Source: Hirudo medicinalis (taxonomy: Eukaryota > Annelida > Clitellata > Hirudinida > Hirudinidae). Taken from it: a stretch of DNA of 30,182 bases. A program made the position numbers and the translations under genes. The notes beneath the pieces are model-generated. The model was not told where the DNA came from. It did no database searches and saw only the letters and a list, made by a program, of their open reading frames with translations. Where the stretch lies: NCBI GenBank assembly GCA_011800805.1, contig MPNW01000572.1:15480-45661 (forward strand). The letters run 5' to 3'. The stretch's first letter is position 1; each line of letters begins with the position of its first letter. Of this stretch, positions 23,501 to 28,430 are shown piece after piece.

Positions 23501-23738
23501 ACCATTGCATCAGGTTTTTAACTGCATTCCTGCTGATGAAATATTGACGCTGGAAGAGTTAAGGTTGTTTCAAAAAGTGCCAACTGTAGCAGAACAAAAT
23601 CCAGAATTTGCAGTAAAACTTTTAACAAAGGTCAAAGGCCATTTAGTTTTGATGCCTCTCTTATTTCTTTCTAAAGAATATTTGGCTCCAAGTGGAGGTT
23701 CTAGGGAGGCACTTGCCCCCACTGTAGTTTGGACTTAA
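1039..23738 (+). CDS. Pld: Phospholipase D, PX-PH type (PLD1/2 family), about 27 exons
   Basis: Hydrolyses phosphatidylcholine to phosphatidic acid and choline at cell membranes; animal members are controlled by small GTPases, protein kinase C and PIP2. Exons read: 1039-1156, 1251-1395, 1528-1659, 1773-1881, 2438-2503, 3776-3930, 4014-4166, 4228-4377, 4514-4597, 4661-4742, 4929-5042, 5113-5240, 7502-7592, 11069-11266, 11339-11579, 11662-11738, 12148-12248, 14124-14278, 14811-14929, 15255-15365, 19558-19668, 19751-19839, 20439-20605, 21548-21615, 21777-21994, 23333-23450, 23514-23738. These sum to 3525 nt (1,174 residues plus stop) and stay in phase. Vertebrate PLD1 is somewhat shorter (about 1,030-1,074), and the excess lies in the loop. 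Both HKD motifs are intact (H450/K452/D457 and H996/K998/D1003 in this model). Least certain are the exon 1 donor, exon 4 start, and the donors of exons 13 and 14. Confidence 0.93.
1669..1710. repeat. AT-rich trinucleotide microsatellite (AAT/ATT)
   Basis: A run of ATA, AAT and ATT triplets lies in Pld intron 3, just after the exon 3 donor. Confidence 0.7.
1990..2141 (+). repeat. Old, diverged copy of the tRNA-derived SINE (in Pld intron 4)
   Basis: It shares GCATTCCT-CATGCA near its 5' part. In the 3' part it shares GGCACTAAATAAATGGTTAA followed by CCTCTGGTGCCACTCATATGGTGCTACATAAAT, matching the double CACTATATAAATGG tail of the copy at 5555-5750. It is heavily mutated and its tRNA head is not recognisable. 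Confidence 0.5.
2504..3775. other. Pld intron 5 with an unassigned antisense open stretch
   Basis: This 1.3-kb intron holds a SINE fragment (3105-3185). On the minus strand an 85-codon open frame at 3507-3250 includes [21 protein letters not shown] do not recognise it. It reads more like decayed transposon coding sequence than chance, but nothing confirms that. The rest is AT-rich with no visible structure. Confidence 0.5.
3100..3190 (-). repeat. tRNA-derived SINE fragment, antisense
   Basis: The reverse complement reads ATGTGTCATGTTCGC, TGCACC, then GGCGCTTTATAAATGG. These are the B-box region, acceptor end and tail of the family seen best at 12445-12650. The 5' half (A box) is missing. Confidence 0.6.
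3776..4377 (+). CDS. Pld: Pld exons 6-8: end of PX and PH domain
   Basis: Exon 6 (3776-3930) reads [20 protein letters not shown] then SGGRRFG and [11 protein letters not shown], the PX-PH junction. Exon 7 (4014-4166) starts [18 protein letters not shown] and ends LKITNLSR. Exon 8 (4228-4377) continues [19 protein letters not shown], the last PH strand and helix with its conserved tryptophan, then [17 protein letters not shown]. The PH domain (residues about 205-325) binds phosphoinositides. Exon 7 ends at AG|GCAAGT, so intron 7 (4167-4227, 61 nt) is GC-AG. Phase and homology leave no GT alternative. Confidence 0.93.
4167..4227 (+). other. Pld: GC-AG intron (Pld intron 7)
   Basis: The donor reads TCGAG|GCAAGTTT, the classical GC-AG consensus, and the acceptor is CCATTTCAG. 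Exon 8 is open only in the frame that joins AG to G, giving SRHLYLKC, which matches the family. The GT four bases later (AGGCAA|GTTTAT) would put exon 8 in a frame with an early stop. Confidence 0.85.
4514..7592 (+). CDS. Pld: Pld exons 9-13: first catalytic half with HKD motif 1
   Basis: Exon 9 reads [20 protein letters not shown]. Exon 10 has [20 protein letters not shown]. Exon 11 has [20 protein letters not shown]. Exon 12 (5113-5240) carries the first HKD motif HEKCVVID, followed by [15 protein letters not shown]. The histidine of HKD motifs forms the covalent phosphatidyl intermediate. Exon 13 (7502-7592) reads [12 protein letters not shown] and enters the variable loop. Intron 12 (5241-7501) is long and holds two SINEs. 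Exon 13 has two overlapping donors: AG|GCAAGT after 7588 and CAA|GTTTGT after 7592. Only the latter joins exon 14 in phase. Confidence 0.93.
5380..5545 (+). repeat. tRNA-derived SINE copy (Pld intron 12, first of two)
   Basis: Head: GCATGCAGGTTGGCC, then AAATGGGTT (A box) and GTGTTTGCAACCCAGCCTGC (B box and acceptor 3' side). Then a shortened middle and the 3' block TTCACATCC, GGCACTCAAAAGATC that follows other copies. The next copy begins about 10 bp later. Confidence 0.75.
5555..5755 (+). repeat. tRNA-derived SINE copy with ACATTT tail (Pld intron 12, second)
   Basis: The head GCATGCAGGTTGGCC repeats that of the copy just upstream. The body ends GAGCACTATATAAATGGTTAA, then a second unit TGTGGCACTATATAAATGAAC, then four ACATTT units (about 5725-5750). 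A simple-sequence tail is typical of SINE 3' ends. The doubled CACTATATAAAT unit also occurs in the old copy at 1990-2141. Confidence 0.8.
5760..7501. other. Rest of Pld intron 12
   Basis: AT-rich with no recognised element. A 103-codon open stretch on the minus strand (6974-6663), rich in N, S, P and G with [14 protein letters not shown] and a basic [10 protein letters not shown] end, is longer than most chance frames here. I cannot assign it. It could be a degraded retrocopy or transposon segment. Confidence 0.4.
8400..8921 (+). pseudogene. Dead Tc1/mariner transposase fragment
   Basis: The catalytic half of a Tc1/mariner-type (DDE) transposase lies in Pld intron 13. Visible in successive frames are LDGP (about 8500), [12 protein letters not shown] (8561-8597), QQDNAP with the second catalytic Asp (GAT 8725-8727), and [20 protein letters not shown], ending RTALE and a stop at 8919-8921. 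It is broken: several stops upstream, a frameshift between QQDNAP and SWPDHSP, and the catalytic Glu of the usual NPIE-x-x-W motif replaced by Gly (GGA 8820-8822). The N-terminal DNA-binding region is barely visible and no flanking TIRs were found. Confidence 0.85.
9040..9890 (+). mobile_element. Unidentified transposable element with a decayed coiled-coil ORF
   Basis: A protein frame opens at 9189-9191 ([19 protein letters not shown]), then a charged coiled-coil-like stretch rich in E, Q and H to about 9370. A T8 run near 9394-9401 shifts the frame by one base. It continues as [20 protein letters not shown] with a nuclear-localisation-like PSKKRK and EEQ-rich segments to about 9550. Upstream, TGTATAAAAG at about 9053 and a TCAGTTATGC initiator-like site would suit an internal promoter. 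The element appears to end at 9889 with the same 55-bp terminus found inverted at 498-553. I do not recognise the protein; it resembles ORF1/Gag-like accessory proteins only in composition. Confidence 0.45.
9828..9889 (-). repeat. Dispersed repeat end, inverted copy of 498-553
   Basis: The reverse complement starts ACTAGTGTACTTGGCCACG and continues GTGGCTCAGTCTGGTTAAAT, GGAAAAGAAAGAAAA. It probably marks the 3' boundary of the element at 9040-9890. Confidence 0.65.
9900..11068. other. Remainder of Pld intron 13
   Basis: AT-rich. A short segment at about 10910-10950 (TGTGCCTCTGATGCCATAAG) resembles the SINE tail unit at 5676-5715 and may be a very old fragment. Nothing else is recognised. The intron ends with TTTATTTCAG before exon 14. 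Confidence 0.45.
11069..12248 (+). CDS. Pld: Pld exons 14-17: long central loop
   Basis: Four exons (11069-11266, 11339-11579, 11662-11738, 12148-12248) fill the loop between the two catalytic halves, residues about 510-715. In mammalian PLD1 this loop is about 116 residues and autoinhibitory; in PLD2 it is almost absent. Here it is about 200 residues and mostly unlike anything I know: acidic and serine-rich parts ([21 protein letters not shown]) and [12 protein letters not shown]. The end, [17 protein letters not shown], resembles the basic HRHH stretch of the vertebrate PLD1 loop. Exon 14 has no good GT donor in phase. GAG|GCTAGT after 11266 fits phase 0 and would be a GC donor; GCT|GTACCA after 11200 is the alternative. 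Exon 17 ends at GAAAG|GTTTGA. Confidence 0.82.
11285..11300 (+). repeat. Poly-A run inside Pld intron 14
   Basis: An A-run of about 15 bases lies in the 72-nt intron between exons 14 and 15, followed by GCGGTTTGCAG, a decoy acceptor whose use would give an early stop. Confidence 0.7.
12445..12655 (+). repeat. tRNA-derived SINE, best-preserved copy (Pld intron 17)
   Basis: Positions 12445-12529 look like an 85-nt class II tRNA. The 5' GTGCAGG (12445-12451) pairs perfectly with CCTGCAC (12523-12529). TTGGCCGAATGGG is an A box of tRNA-Leu/Ser type, and TGTTCGCAACCC is B-box-like. The tRNA-like head is followed by GGAGCGCCC, GGGGCGCC and ATATAAATGGTAGAT, then ACTTCACATCCCATTCGGAT and GGCACTCAAAAGATC, which recur in the copies at 5380 and 14362. 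Known: SINEs of this type use an RNA polymerase III promoter from a tRNA and are moved by a partner LINE. The partner is not in the window. Confidence 0.85.
12915..13562 (-). pseudogene. Dead MULE-like transposase, C-terminal part
   Basis: The minus strand reads [20 protein letters not shown], then [41 protein letters not shown], and after frameshifts near 13125-13190 [24 protein letters not shown] and [10 protein letters not shown]. This is the conserved order of the C-terminal region of MULE-type transposases found in many invertebrate genomes (YFE-x-TYIG, WN-x-x-x-R, TNNS-x-E-x-WH). The N-terminal catalytic part is missing. It sits antisense in Pld intron 17. Confidence 0.8.
13640..13732 (-). 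repeat. Second tRNA-related SINE or tRNA pseudogene
   Basis: On the minus strand, GCATGGTCTAATGATTAAG resembles the D arm of Asp/Glu/Gly tRNAs (A box). About 30 bases later, GGACTCGAGTCCCG fits a B box and forms a perfect 12-bp palindrome (13673-13684). The head belongs to a different tRNA class from the main SINE family. The acceptor stem does not pair, so it is not a working tRNA gene. Confidence 0.5.
13740..14123. other. Rest of Pld intron 17
   Basis: AT-rich with no recognised element. It ends in ATATATTTCAG before exon 18. Confidence 0.5.
14124..15365 (+). CDS. Pld: Pld exons 18-20: start of the second catalytic half
   Basis: Exon 18 (14124-14278) contains [20 protein letters not shown]. 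Exon 19 (14811-14929) is one of the most conserved parts of the family: [20 protein letters not shown], then [14 protein letters not shown]. Exon 20 (15255-15365) reads [14 protein letters not shown] and ends FCCNCQ before GTATGT. All donors and acceptors are canonical and phases match. Intron 18 (14279-14810) holds a SINE, and intron 20 is the 4.2-kb transposon-rich intron. Confidence 0.95.
14362..14570 (+). repeat. tRNA-derived SINE copy (Pld intron 18)
   Basis: Diverged head GGCACAGGTTAGTTCAATGG, then GTTGCGTTCCTGCATGCAG, a body ending AAGCTATATAAATGGTT, and the shared 3' block GGATACATAAGACACTCAAAAG. It belongs to the same family as 12445-12655. Confidence 0.75.
15840..16430 (-). pseudogene. 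Second dead MULE-like transposase fragment
   Basis: The minus strand at 16429-16160 reads [15 protein letters not shown] then [13 protein letters not shown]. Further down (about 16120-16030), after stops, comes [18 protein letters not shown]. These follow the same order as the MULE-like copy at 12915-13562 (ALAFVP, YFE-x-TYI, EGWHNAL) but are a different, more diverged lineage. It is interrupted by stops and frameshifts. Lies antisense in Pld intron 20. Confidence 0.6.
16930..17725 (-). pseudogene. Gypsy-type LTR retrotransposon fragment (protease to RT start)
   Basis: The minus strand at 17565-17269 shows a region like the retropepsin end of Gypsy pol: [19 protein letters not shown] then [11 protein letters not shown], the usual link to RT. 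At 17176-16964 it reads [20 protein letters not shown] then [13 protein letters not shown], the start of a Gypsy RT. The two pieces are in different frames with stops between them, and the RT is cut off before its catalytic motifs. No LTRs are seen. Lies antisense in Pld intron 20. Confidence 0.75.
17816..18972 (-). mobile_element. Decayed hAT DNA transposon
   Basis: The left end CAGGGTTGTTAAC (17816) is mirrored by TTAACAACCCT at the right (ending about 18972), both typical hAT termini. The possible 8-bp target duplication is GAACTTTG / GAACTGGC (5 of 8 match). Near the left end AATACCAATA-type palindromic units repeat, as in hAT subterminal regions. The minus strand at about 18730-18450 reads [14 protein letters not shown] and [14 protein letters not shown], which resembles the TDNGSNFVKAF block of hAT transposases with the catalytic Asp lost. 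Only a fraction of the transposase remains. Lies in Pld intron 20. Confidence 0.6.
18973..19557. other. End of Pld intron 20
   Basis: AT-rich sequence with no recognised element. It ends CTGTTTAG before exon 21. Confidence 0.5.
19558..21615 (+). CDS. Pld: Pld exons 21-24: conserved core before HKD motif 2
   Basis: Exon 21 (19558-19668) reads [13 protein letters not shown] and ends HYIYIE. Exon 22 (19751-19839) begins NQFFIS, completing the family hallmark IYIENQFFIS. Exon 23 (20439-20605) reads [18 protein letters not shown] then [15 protein letters not shown]. Exon 24 (21548-21615) reads [17 protein letters not shown]. Junctions are canonical and in phase. Intron 22 carries an antisense SINE. 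Reading on past exon 23 at 20606 gives an open tail in other frames that is intronic. Confidence 0.95.
20061..20218 (-). repeat. tRNA-derived SINE copy, antisense, with an internal duplication
   Basis: The reverse complement starts GCATGCAGTTTGGCTGAATG, then GGTTGCATTCCTGAATGCA, and ends GGGGCACCATATAAATGGTA. Inside, the 16-base unit AACTTGACACATTGAG is duplicated in tandem (20129-20160). Same family as 12445-12655; lies in Pld intron 22. Confidence 0.8.
20606..21547. other. Pld intron 23
   Basis: A 940-bp intron, less AT-rich than others in places (about 20700-21250). An open stretch (about 20650-20767) reads [20 protein letters not shown], which might be decayed coding sequence of a mobile element, but I cannot assign it. 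Nothing else is recognised. Confidence 0.4.
21777..21994 (+). CDS. Pld: Pld exon 25: HKD motif 2
   Basis: The exon reads [19 protein letters not shown] then [19 protein letters not shown], ending KSLFR at [16 protein letters not shown] is the second HKD motif, and [17 protein letters not shown] is the most conserved downstream signature of eukaryotic PLDs. Both catalytic histidines, lysines and aspartates are present, so nothing in the sequence suggests an inactive enzyme. Confidence 0.97.
22173..22180. repeat. Left target-site duplication of the element at 22181-23215
   Basis: AAATTTTC, matching AAATTTCC at 23216-23223 at 7 of 8 positions. Confidence 0.7.
22181..23215. mobile_element. hAT-like non-autonomous transposon with TIRs and 8-bp target duplication
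   Basis: The left end TAGAGATGAGAAAGA (22181) mirrors the right end TCTTTCCCATCTCTA (to 23215). Immediate flanks are AAATTTTC (22173-22180) and AAATTTCC (23216-23223), an 8-bp target duplication with one mismatch, as made by hAT transposases. Seven GGTTC units lie within about 100 bp of the left end and seven within about 150 bp of the right end, all reading GGTTC on the plus strand. The middle has a 75-codon minus-strand frame (22769-22542) that I do not recognise and no intact transposase. It sits in Pld intron 25. Confidence 0.75.
23216..23223. repeat. Right target-site duplication of the element at 22181-23215
   Basis: AAATTTCC, partner of 22173-22180. Confidence 0.7.
23333..23738 (+). 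CDS. Pld: Pld exons 26-27: C-terminus
   Basis: Exon 26 (23333-23450) reads [20 protein letters not shown] then [19 protein letters not shown]. Exon 27 (23514-23738) reads [19 protein letters not shown], continues [20 protein letters not shown], and ends ALAPTVVWT followed by TAA at 23736-23738. The PLD C-terminus is known to be needed for activity, and its final residues (here VVWT) are strongly conserved, so the gene is complete at this end. A possible poly(A) signal ATTAAA is at 23988-23993, about 250 bases after the stop. Confidence 0.96.
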
Positions 23739-23987
23739 ATTGGTTTTATAATTGCCTTTGTTTATTTTAAATATTTTATTGAAATTTATTTTTTATATAT
23801 TTCATTTTTATAATTTATTACCATTAATTCCAATTATTTGAAATTGGCAATGGAATTCTAAAATGCTCTTCACTGCACTATTAAGGTGCTAGATGGCACT
23901 TTGCCTTGTAAAATCTCTTTAGGATTATGTGATTTGTTATGAAATTATTCCAACAATTATTTTTTGTTTTTCTAATATTGCTCTTTC

Positions 23988-23993
23988 ATTAAA
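23988..23993 (+). terminator. Pld: Possible poly(A) signal for Pld
   Basis: ATTAAA about 250 nt beyond the stop, followed by T-rich sequence. In DNA this AT-rich the motif is weak evidence. Confidence 0.3.
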
Positions 23994-24249
23994 TTAATTT
24001 CAGCATTTTTAACATGCATTTTATAATATACTTTCTGTAACATTGTTTGTGCCCCATGTCGAGGCCTATTTCATTTCAAATGCTGTCTCTCCTTTCAAAA
24101 ATGCAACTGAATACTAGAGGCTTAAAAACATGATTTCAAATACATTTTCTAAAAATTTGCTTTGAAAAAATTTGTTATGTCACTCAATGCTTACATTGTA
24201 ATTATCCATCACTTTCGATTTGAATCATCTATTATTGGAGGCCATCTAG

Positions 24250-24400
24250 GTAATAGCATAAAGGGCTTTCCATAAATGACAGAACTGAATTTTGGCCTAT
24301 TTTTTACCCCACCCTCTCCATTGTCACATTTCATCACAAAAAAATATACCCCCTACTAACATAGCATCACAATATGATCCTCTTCAAAAAAAGGAAGACA
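24250..24400. repeat. Degenerate transposon terminus (GGGCTTTCCATAAATGACAG type)
   Basis: GGGCTTTCCATAAATGACAG, then TTTTTTACCCCACCCTCTCC, TTGTCACATTTCATCACA and ATACCCCCTACTAACA. This order resembles a family of DNA-transposon or MITE ends common in invertebrates (CCATAAATGACGTCAC, C-rich runs, TTGTCAC). No opposite end was found. Recognition is from memory of the pattern, not from a search. Confidence 0.4.
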
Positions 24401-24654
24401 TTATAATAAATATTTTTTTTTTTAAATGCATATGAAAATTAAAATTAATGTCTGTAATAATAAAAATAAACAAAATGAACAAATATGCAAATAAAATTGA
24501 TAGATAGGATTGATGCGTTTAGCGAGTTCGTAATATAATATAAGGTTTTGTTCCTGATTCTAGCAATGACAAATGGGCAGGGCTTGATTTTTTTACTGTG
24601 GTTTTGTTGTTCTAAATAATCCTCATCAATCCACTCTGCATATTCTCCATTGTC

Positions 24655-25150
24655 TTAATTCGCTATTCATTCATAATTTTTCTTTGCCGACGAGCTCCAA
24701 TTCTCACTGGCCTAATACTTTTGGGTGAAGAAATTGCTTCCTGCTTGGTAATTGGTAAAGATGGAGGAAGAAATCTATCTGTTAATACTTTAAAATATGA
24801 ACTTCTTGGTTTCATACAACATGTGTTGTCAGTAAATTTTGCAATCTGTATTAAATATTGACTTGATGACATGGACCGCACATATTAGAGGCCGACCGAA
24901 TGTCAGTGTTAAAGCCAAAAGTTGCCATGTGATCATTTTCATCATAGTTTCGGCCGAAAGATTTAGAGTTTTGATCTACCAGAGGATGGCCATTATTAAC
25001 AAAGCAGAGCATGGCTCAAAAAAGATGAAGATGGAGGAGACAGTAGTGAAACATCCAATACCAAATTTTGTCCAGACGTCAATGGCCGAGAGCAGAATGG
25101 TCGGGCGTTTAGACTGTAGCTGTTTTTGTTTTATTTGTTTATTTATGAAT
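24655..25150 (-). pseudogene. Unassigned decayed coding remnant
   Basis: The minus strand at 24881-24663 reads SSQYLIQIAKFTDNTCCMK then PRSSYFKVLTDRFLPPSLP, a cysteine-pair and KPRS context that looks like real coding sequence. Upstream on that strand (to about 25150) the frames are broken. Base composition is less AT-rich than its surroundings (for example GGCCGACCGAATG near 24891). It is probably part of a DNA transposon protein, but I cannot name the family. Confidence 0.4.
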
Positions 25151-25467
25151 TAGAAAAATTTGCTTTTAATCATTTGGTGAGGGTAGTTCATTTTGGTGGG
25201 AGGAGTTCATTTTGTCATGAATATTAATTACGGCAGATTCCGCGGTTTTACCTAGTCTTGAAATACATTTATTAACAAAGAATTGCCTCCTGCGTTGTTC
25301 AGAAGGAGGTTGTTAACGGTTGTGAAATGTATAAAATTAGTAATATCATCAATATTGCCTTTAATAGTTCACATAAGAAGTCATTTATTTTAACATTTAC
25401 TTTACATTAATATATCTGATTGTAACGTAAAATGATATAAGCATCTGGACAACTTCTAACTAAAGCT
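25151..25467. other. Intergenic region between the two convergent genes
   Basis: It contains the possible 3' UTR and poly(A) signal of the lachesin-like gene, plus a near-duplicate pair GGTAGTTCATTTTGG / GAGGAGTTCATTTTGT at about 25182-25216. No gene is seen. Confidence 0.5.
25384..25389 (-). terminator. Lac: Possible poly(A) signal for the lachesin-like gene
   Basis: AATAAA on the minus strand (TTTATT on the plus strand), about 80 nt past the stop codon at 25468. Confidence 0.45.
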
Positions 25468-25607
25468 TTAACCAAACATAGTTGTTTCTATTAATAATAT
25501 GAACAAAATTTGGAGGCAAGTATATATAGGTTTCTGTGCAAATCTCCAGCCTGATGATGTAGTTCCACCTTCAATCGGGCAGTTGGTTCCTTGACACTCT
25601 GAGGTTT
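25468..25607 (-). CDS. Lac: Lachesin-like exon 7: linker and GPI-type tail
   Basis: It reads ETSECQGTNCPIEGGTTSSG, then WRFAQKPIYTCLQILFILLI and ends ETTMFG. A small-residue stretch (GGTTSSG) followed by a hydrophobic end with no cytoplasmic tail is the expected form of a GPI signal. An ATG in the upstream intron is in frame with this exon, but reading from there ignores a good acceptor (CTTTACAG). Confidence 0.85.
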
Positions 25608-28040
25608 CTGTAAAGATTAACAGCAGGAACCACACTGTTATTCTCAGCAAAATTGTTCTAGAATATTTTACAGAATATTTGCTTAAACAATATTTGTTAA
25701 ATAACTAAAAACAATATACTAAGGTAAACATGCTCAGTTTGAGACAATAATTCTTTTTTCTGCGTGTTCTCTATAGTATTTAGAAATATAGTTACTTTTA
25801 AAGGGAAAAAATATTAAATTATTTTTTTATTGAATATATTTTATTTTTAAATTATTTTTTATTTAATTTTTTTGGTTTAGAAAGATTATTTCTCGCTGAA
25901 TTCTGATTTGAAATGCAATCTGGAATTTTTACGAGCAGAAAAAAAATAGCATAACAACTAATAAAATTGTCATCAGATCATCTTCATTAAAGATGCAGAT
26001 CTGATCTAGAAAGTAATTAAGTTATAATTAGATAACAAAATTTATTATGTATAAATACCGTCGTTACATAAAAAATAATGAATATTTATCTTGAAATACA
26101 AACATACATATATATTAAAAAAGTCCATACCAAACACTGTTATGTTATATTGACTGCCTCCAAGTTTATTTTTTCCTTCACAGACATAAGTTCCATAATC
26201 ATTAGCTCTCACATTGATGATGGTCAATTGGTACCACACTTCAGAGATTGAGAGTTGCTGTCCATGACTCAACATTTGATTAATAATGTGAAAATCATCA
26301 TCTATAATTTGTCCCAATGAATTGTGAACAACTTTATACCATGCCATATCAGGTGATGGATAACCTAAATTAGAAATGTTTGGACATGTTTAATATTCTG
26401 CAAGTGATTTGATAAAACGATTTCAAAAAAATGCTAGGTTAATTTTCTATAGCTTGTTTACATGTAAATTAGAAATATAAATGTTCATTCTTTTAGTTTG
26501 TAACTTTAAGTTAACATCAATGCAAATAGAATTATATACCTGCAACTATGCAATCAATAGTAACATCGAATTGCCTATTAGCTGCTTGTCCATAACTAGA
26601 TTGGATTGGTCTAGAAATTGGTTTAAAATTGACATAAACTGTAGTGTCGTATGTGGCTAGTGGACGAACATTGTTGTCAGCTATGCATCTGTACATGCCT
26701 CGTGCACTGGCTTGCACATTTGTAAGCTGAATGACATTACCCTGAATTAAAGCAAACTGTCATTCAACAATCACAACTAGCAGAAATATAACTTTTTGAT
26801 AAATGAAGTCTTACCCTATACATATATCTGTTGTAAGGAGGTGGTAATGGACTCCCATTAACTCTGACCCAAGAAATATTAGGTGTTGGATATCCAGTGG
26901 CAGCACAAGTCAGGTTAACATTTTCAAATTCATTCACTGTTACAGTTTGTGTTGTTAGACCTTGTTCTATGGTAGGCGGTACTGTGTTTTGGAAACAACA
27001 TTCAAATTAAAGTTAAAATTTAGTGTCATGTTATAACTACAATAACATTAAAGTATAATAATGCATACAAAATGCATGCATACAAAATAATGCAAACTAA
27101 ACAAAGCTTTATAATAAAAAATGTGTTAAGCTAAAAACTAAATCAAATATAATAATAAAATGAAGTTACTGGAAAAACTGAAAAATATATAAAAATGTGC
27201 CAAGCAAATATATGAATTAAACCTATGAAACTTACTCAAGACAATAATTTCTCCATCCTTTGAAGGCTTTGTTGCTGCACCAGTAACAATGACTTGACAG
27301 GTGTAGTTCCCAGCATCAGAAAGCACTAGCCTTCTCACAATCAATGTATAAAGTGTTTGATCGCCCTGAACCTTTTTCATAACATCAAACTTTTGCTGGC
27401 CATCAACTACAACATTGATTGTGTTATCCACTTGTATTCTGTCATCGCTGGTTAAGATCAATTGATCAGATTTTCTGATCCAAAATACCTGTCATTTAAT
27501 TGGTAAGATGCAATGCAGCTATTAAATATATCTTAATATGTATTTTACAAATTACCATCCAACTCTCTACTGATTACTGACAAACAATTTTATAATATAA
27601 TATTATATCTTGAATCAAATTGATTTCAAGATTGCTTTAAAAGAATACTGTAATTGTGATTGTAGTGCACTTACAAGTGAAGTACTTTATGTTTAGCCAA
27701 ATATGATGAATGACTTTTGAGATAATGATCAAATGACGTTTATAAACAATAAGCTATTAATAAAACAATAACTGATTTTCCATAAATTGTAAAATATTCC
27801 TTAAACAACTTTATTCTGTCCTTGTCTCGTAACAGTGCAGTTCAGGTAACCAGTCATTCCAACGCGCTTTATTTCTGGCCATATTACCAATGTTATTGAT
27901 GGCTGATCTTGACCATAAACTAAACAAAATTTTAATTTTGATTAGACAAGCACAAAGCATGGAATGTTATGAATCAAAAGTAAAAAACCTTTTGAAGAAA
28001 TATGGAGCAATAATATACAATAACTTAATAGGAACCTCAT
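25468..28040 (-). CDS. Lac: Lachesin-like GPI-anchored Ig-domain adhesion protein, 7 exons
   Basis: Lachesin is a homophilic cell-surface adhesion protein of the IgLON-like group, acting in neurons and in septate junctions of arthropod epithelia. Exons on the minus strand: 28040-27989, 27919-27810, 27488-27236, 26981-26815, 26741-26540, 26364-26131, 25607-25468. They sum to 1158 nt (385 residues plus stop), all with GT-AG junctions and matching phases (1,0,1,0,1,1). Order: signal peptide, three Ig domains, a Cys-containing linker ETSECQGTNCPIEGG, and a hydrophobic C-terminus consistent with GPI addition. Each Ig domain has both Cys of the fold and the YxC signature. Fly lachesin is similar in length (about 360). 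Other three-Ig members such as amalgam are possible, but the C-terminal ETxxC linker favours lachesin. Confidence 0.88.
26131..26741 (-). CDS. Lac: Lachesin-like exons 5-6: end of Ig2 and Ig3
   Basis: Exon 5 (26741-26540) reads GNVIQLTNVQASARGMYRCI, the final strands of Ig2, then FDVTIDCIVAG opening Ig3. Exon 6 (26364-26131) reads GYPSPDMAWYKVVHNSLGQ and YQLTIINVRANDYGTYVCEG then KNKLGGSQYNITVFG, closing Ig3. GYPxPxxxWY and DYGTYVCE are standard for I-set domains of this family. Confidence 0.93.
26815..27488 (-). CDS. Lac: Lachesin-like exons 3-4: rest of Ig1 and most of Ig2
   Basis: Exon 3 (27488-27236) reads VFWIRKSDQLILTSDDRIQV and LYTLIVRRLVLSDAGNYTCQ; LSDAGNYTCQV closes Ig1. Exon 4 (26981-26815) reads IPPTIEQGLTTQTVTVNE, then NLTCAATGYPTPNISWVRVN and ends YNRYMYR, most of Ig2. 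NLT and NIS are possible N-glycosylation sites. The exon 4 donor is GG|GTAAGA. Confidence 0.93.
27810..28040 (-). CDS. Lac: Lachesin-like exons 1-2: signal peptide and start of Ig1
   Basis: Exon 1 (28040-27989) encodes MRFLLSYCILLLHISSK, a good signal peptide, and ends in phase 1. Exon 2 (27919-27810) reads VYGQDQPSITLVIWPEIKRV then TGYLNCTVTRQGQNK, the first strands of Ig1 with its first Cys. The start was chosen because it gives a signal peptide, joins in phase, and has a TATA box about 60 nt upstream. Confidence 0.88.
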
Positions 28041-28097
28041 GCTCCAGTCAAATAGCTAGAGATATTTAAGTGAAGAGCGGGTTCCAAAGACCGTCAT

Positions 28098-28105
28098 TAT
28101 TTATA
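28098..28105 (-). promoter_or_regulatory. Lac: TATA box of the lachesin-like gene
   Basis: TATAAATA on the minus strand, about 58 nt upstream of the start codon, which would place transcription start near 28070 and give a 5' UTR of about 30 nt. Position and context are good, but TATA-like words are common in AT-rich DNA. Confidence 0.45.
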
Positions 28106-28107
28106 AG

Positions 28108-28128
28108 CCAGGTGTGCAATGCACCTGG
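28108..28128. promoter_or_regulatory. Inverted pair of E-boxes upstream of the lachesin-like TATA box
   Basis: CCAGGTG and CACCTGG form 7-bp inverted arms around a 7-base centre. Each arm holds an E-box (CAGGTG / CACCTG), the class bound by bHLH, Snail and ZEB factors. It sits directly upstream of the TATA box. Regulatory use is inferred. Confidence 0.4.
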
Positions 28129-28129
28129 T

Positions 28130-28430
28130 AAAGTTGCCTAAAAACTCCCTTTTAAAAATTTATTCGTACAAATCTTTCGGTCACTCTATAATATATTAAG
28201 ATAAAAGATAACATTTATAAAATTGTTAATAGAAAGTGGTCTAAAAATTTAATCGAGCGTGTTTATTTGAAAATATTATTCCAAACTACCTGAAAAGTAG
28301 GTAGAAAAATATGAATGCAGCGCAATAACATTTCTTTTAATAGCTCATGAATTACTTAAACTCATTTATTAATTAATATATTCAAACTAATCTTACAGTA
28401 TAACGGCTCAATATTTTCATTTAAACATGT
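28130..28430. other. Upstream region of the lachesin-like gene
   Basis: AT-rich with no recognised gene or repeat. It separates the lachesin-like promoter from the Penelope-like element. Confidence 0.5.

Noticed and set aside
25608..25650. In-frame ATG upstream of lachesin exon 7, suggesting a separate secreted peptide
   Set aside because: The preceding sequence is intron ending in CTTTACAG, and the exon joins the Ig gene in phase with a lachesin-type ETxxC linker.
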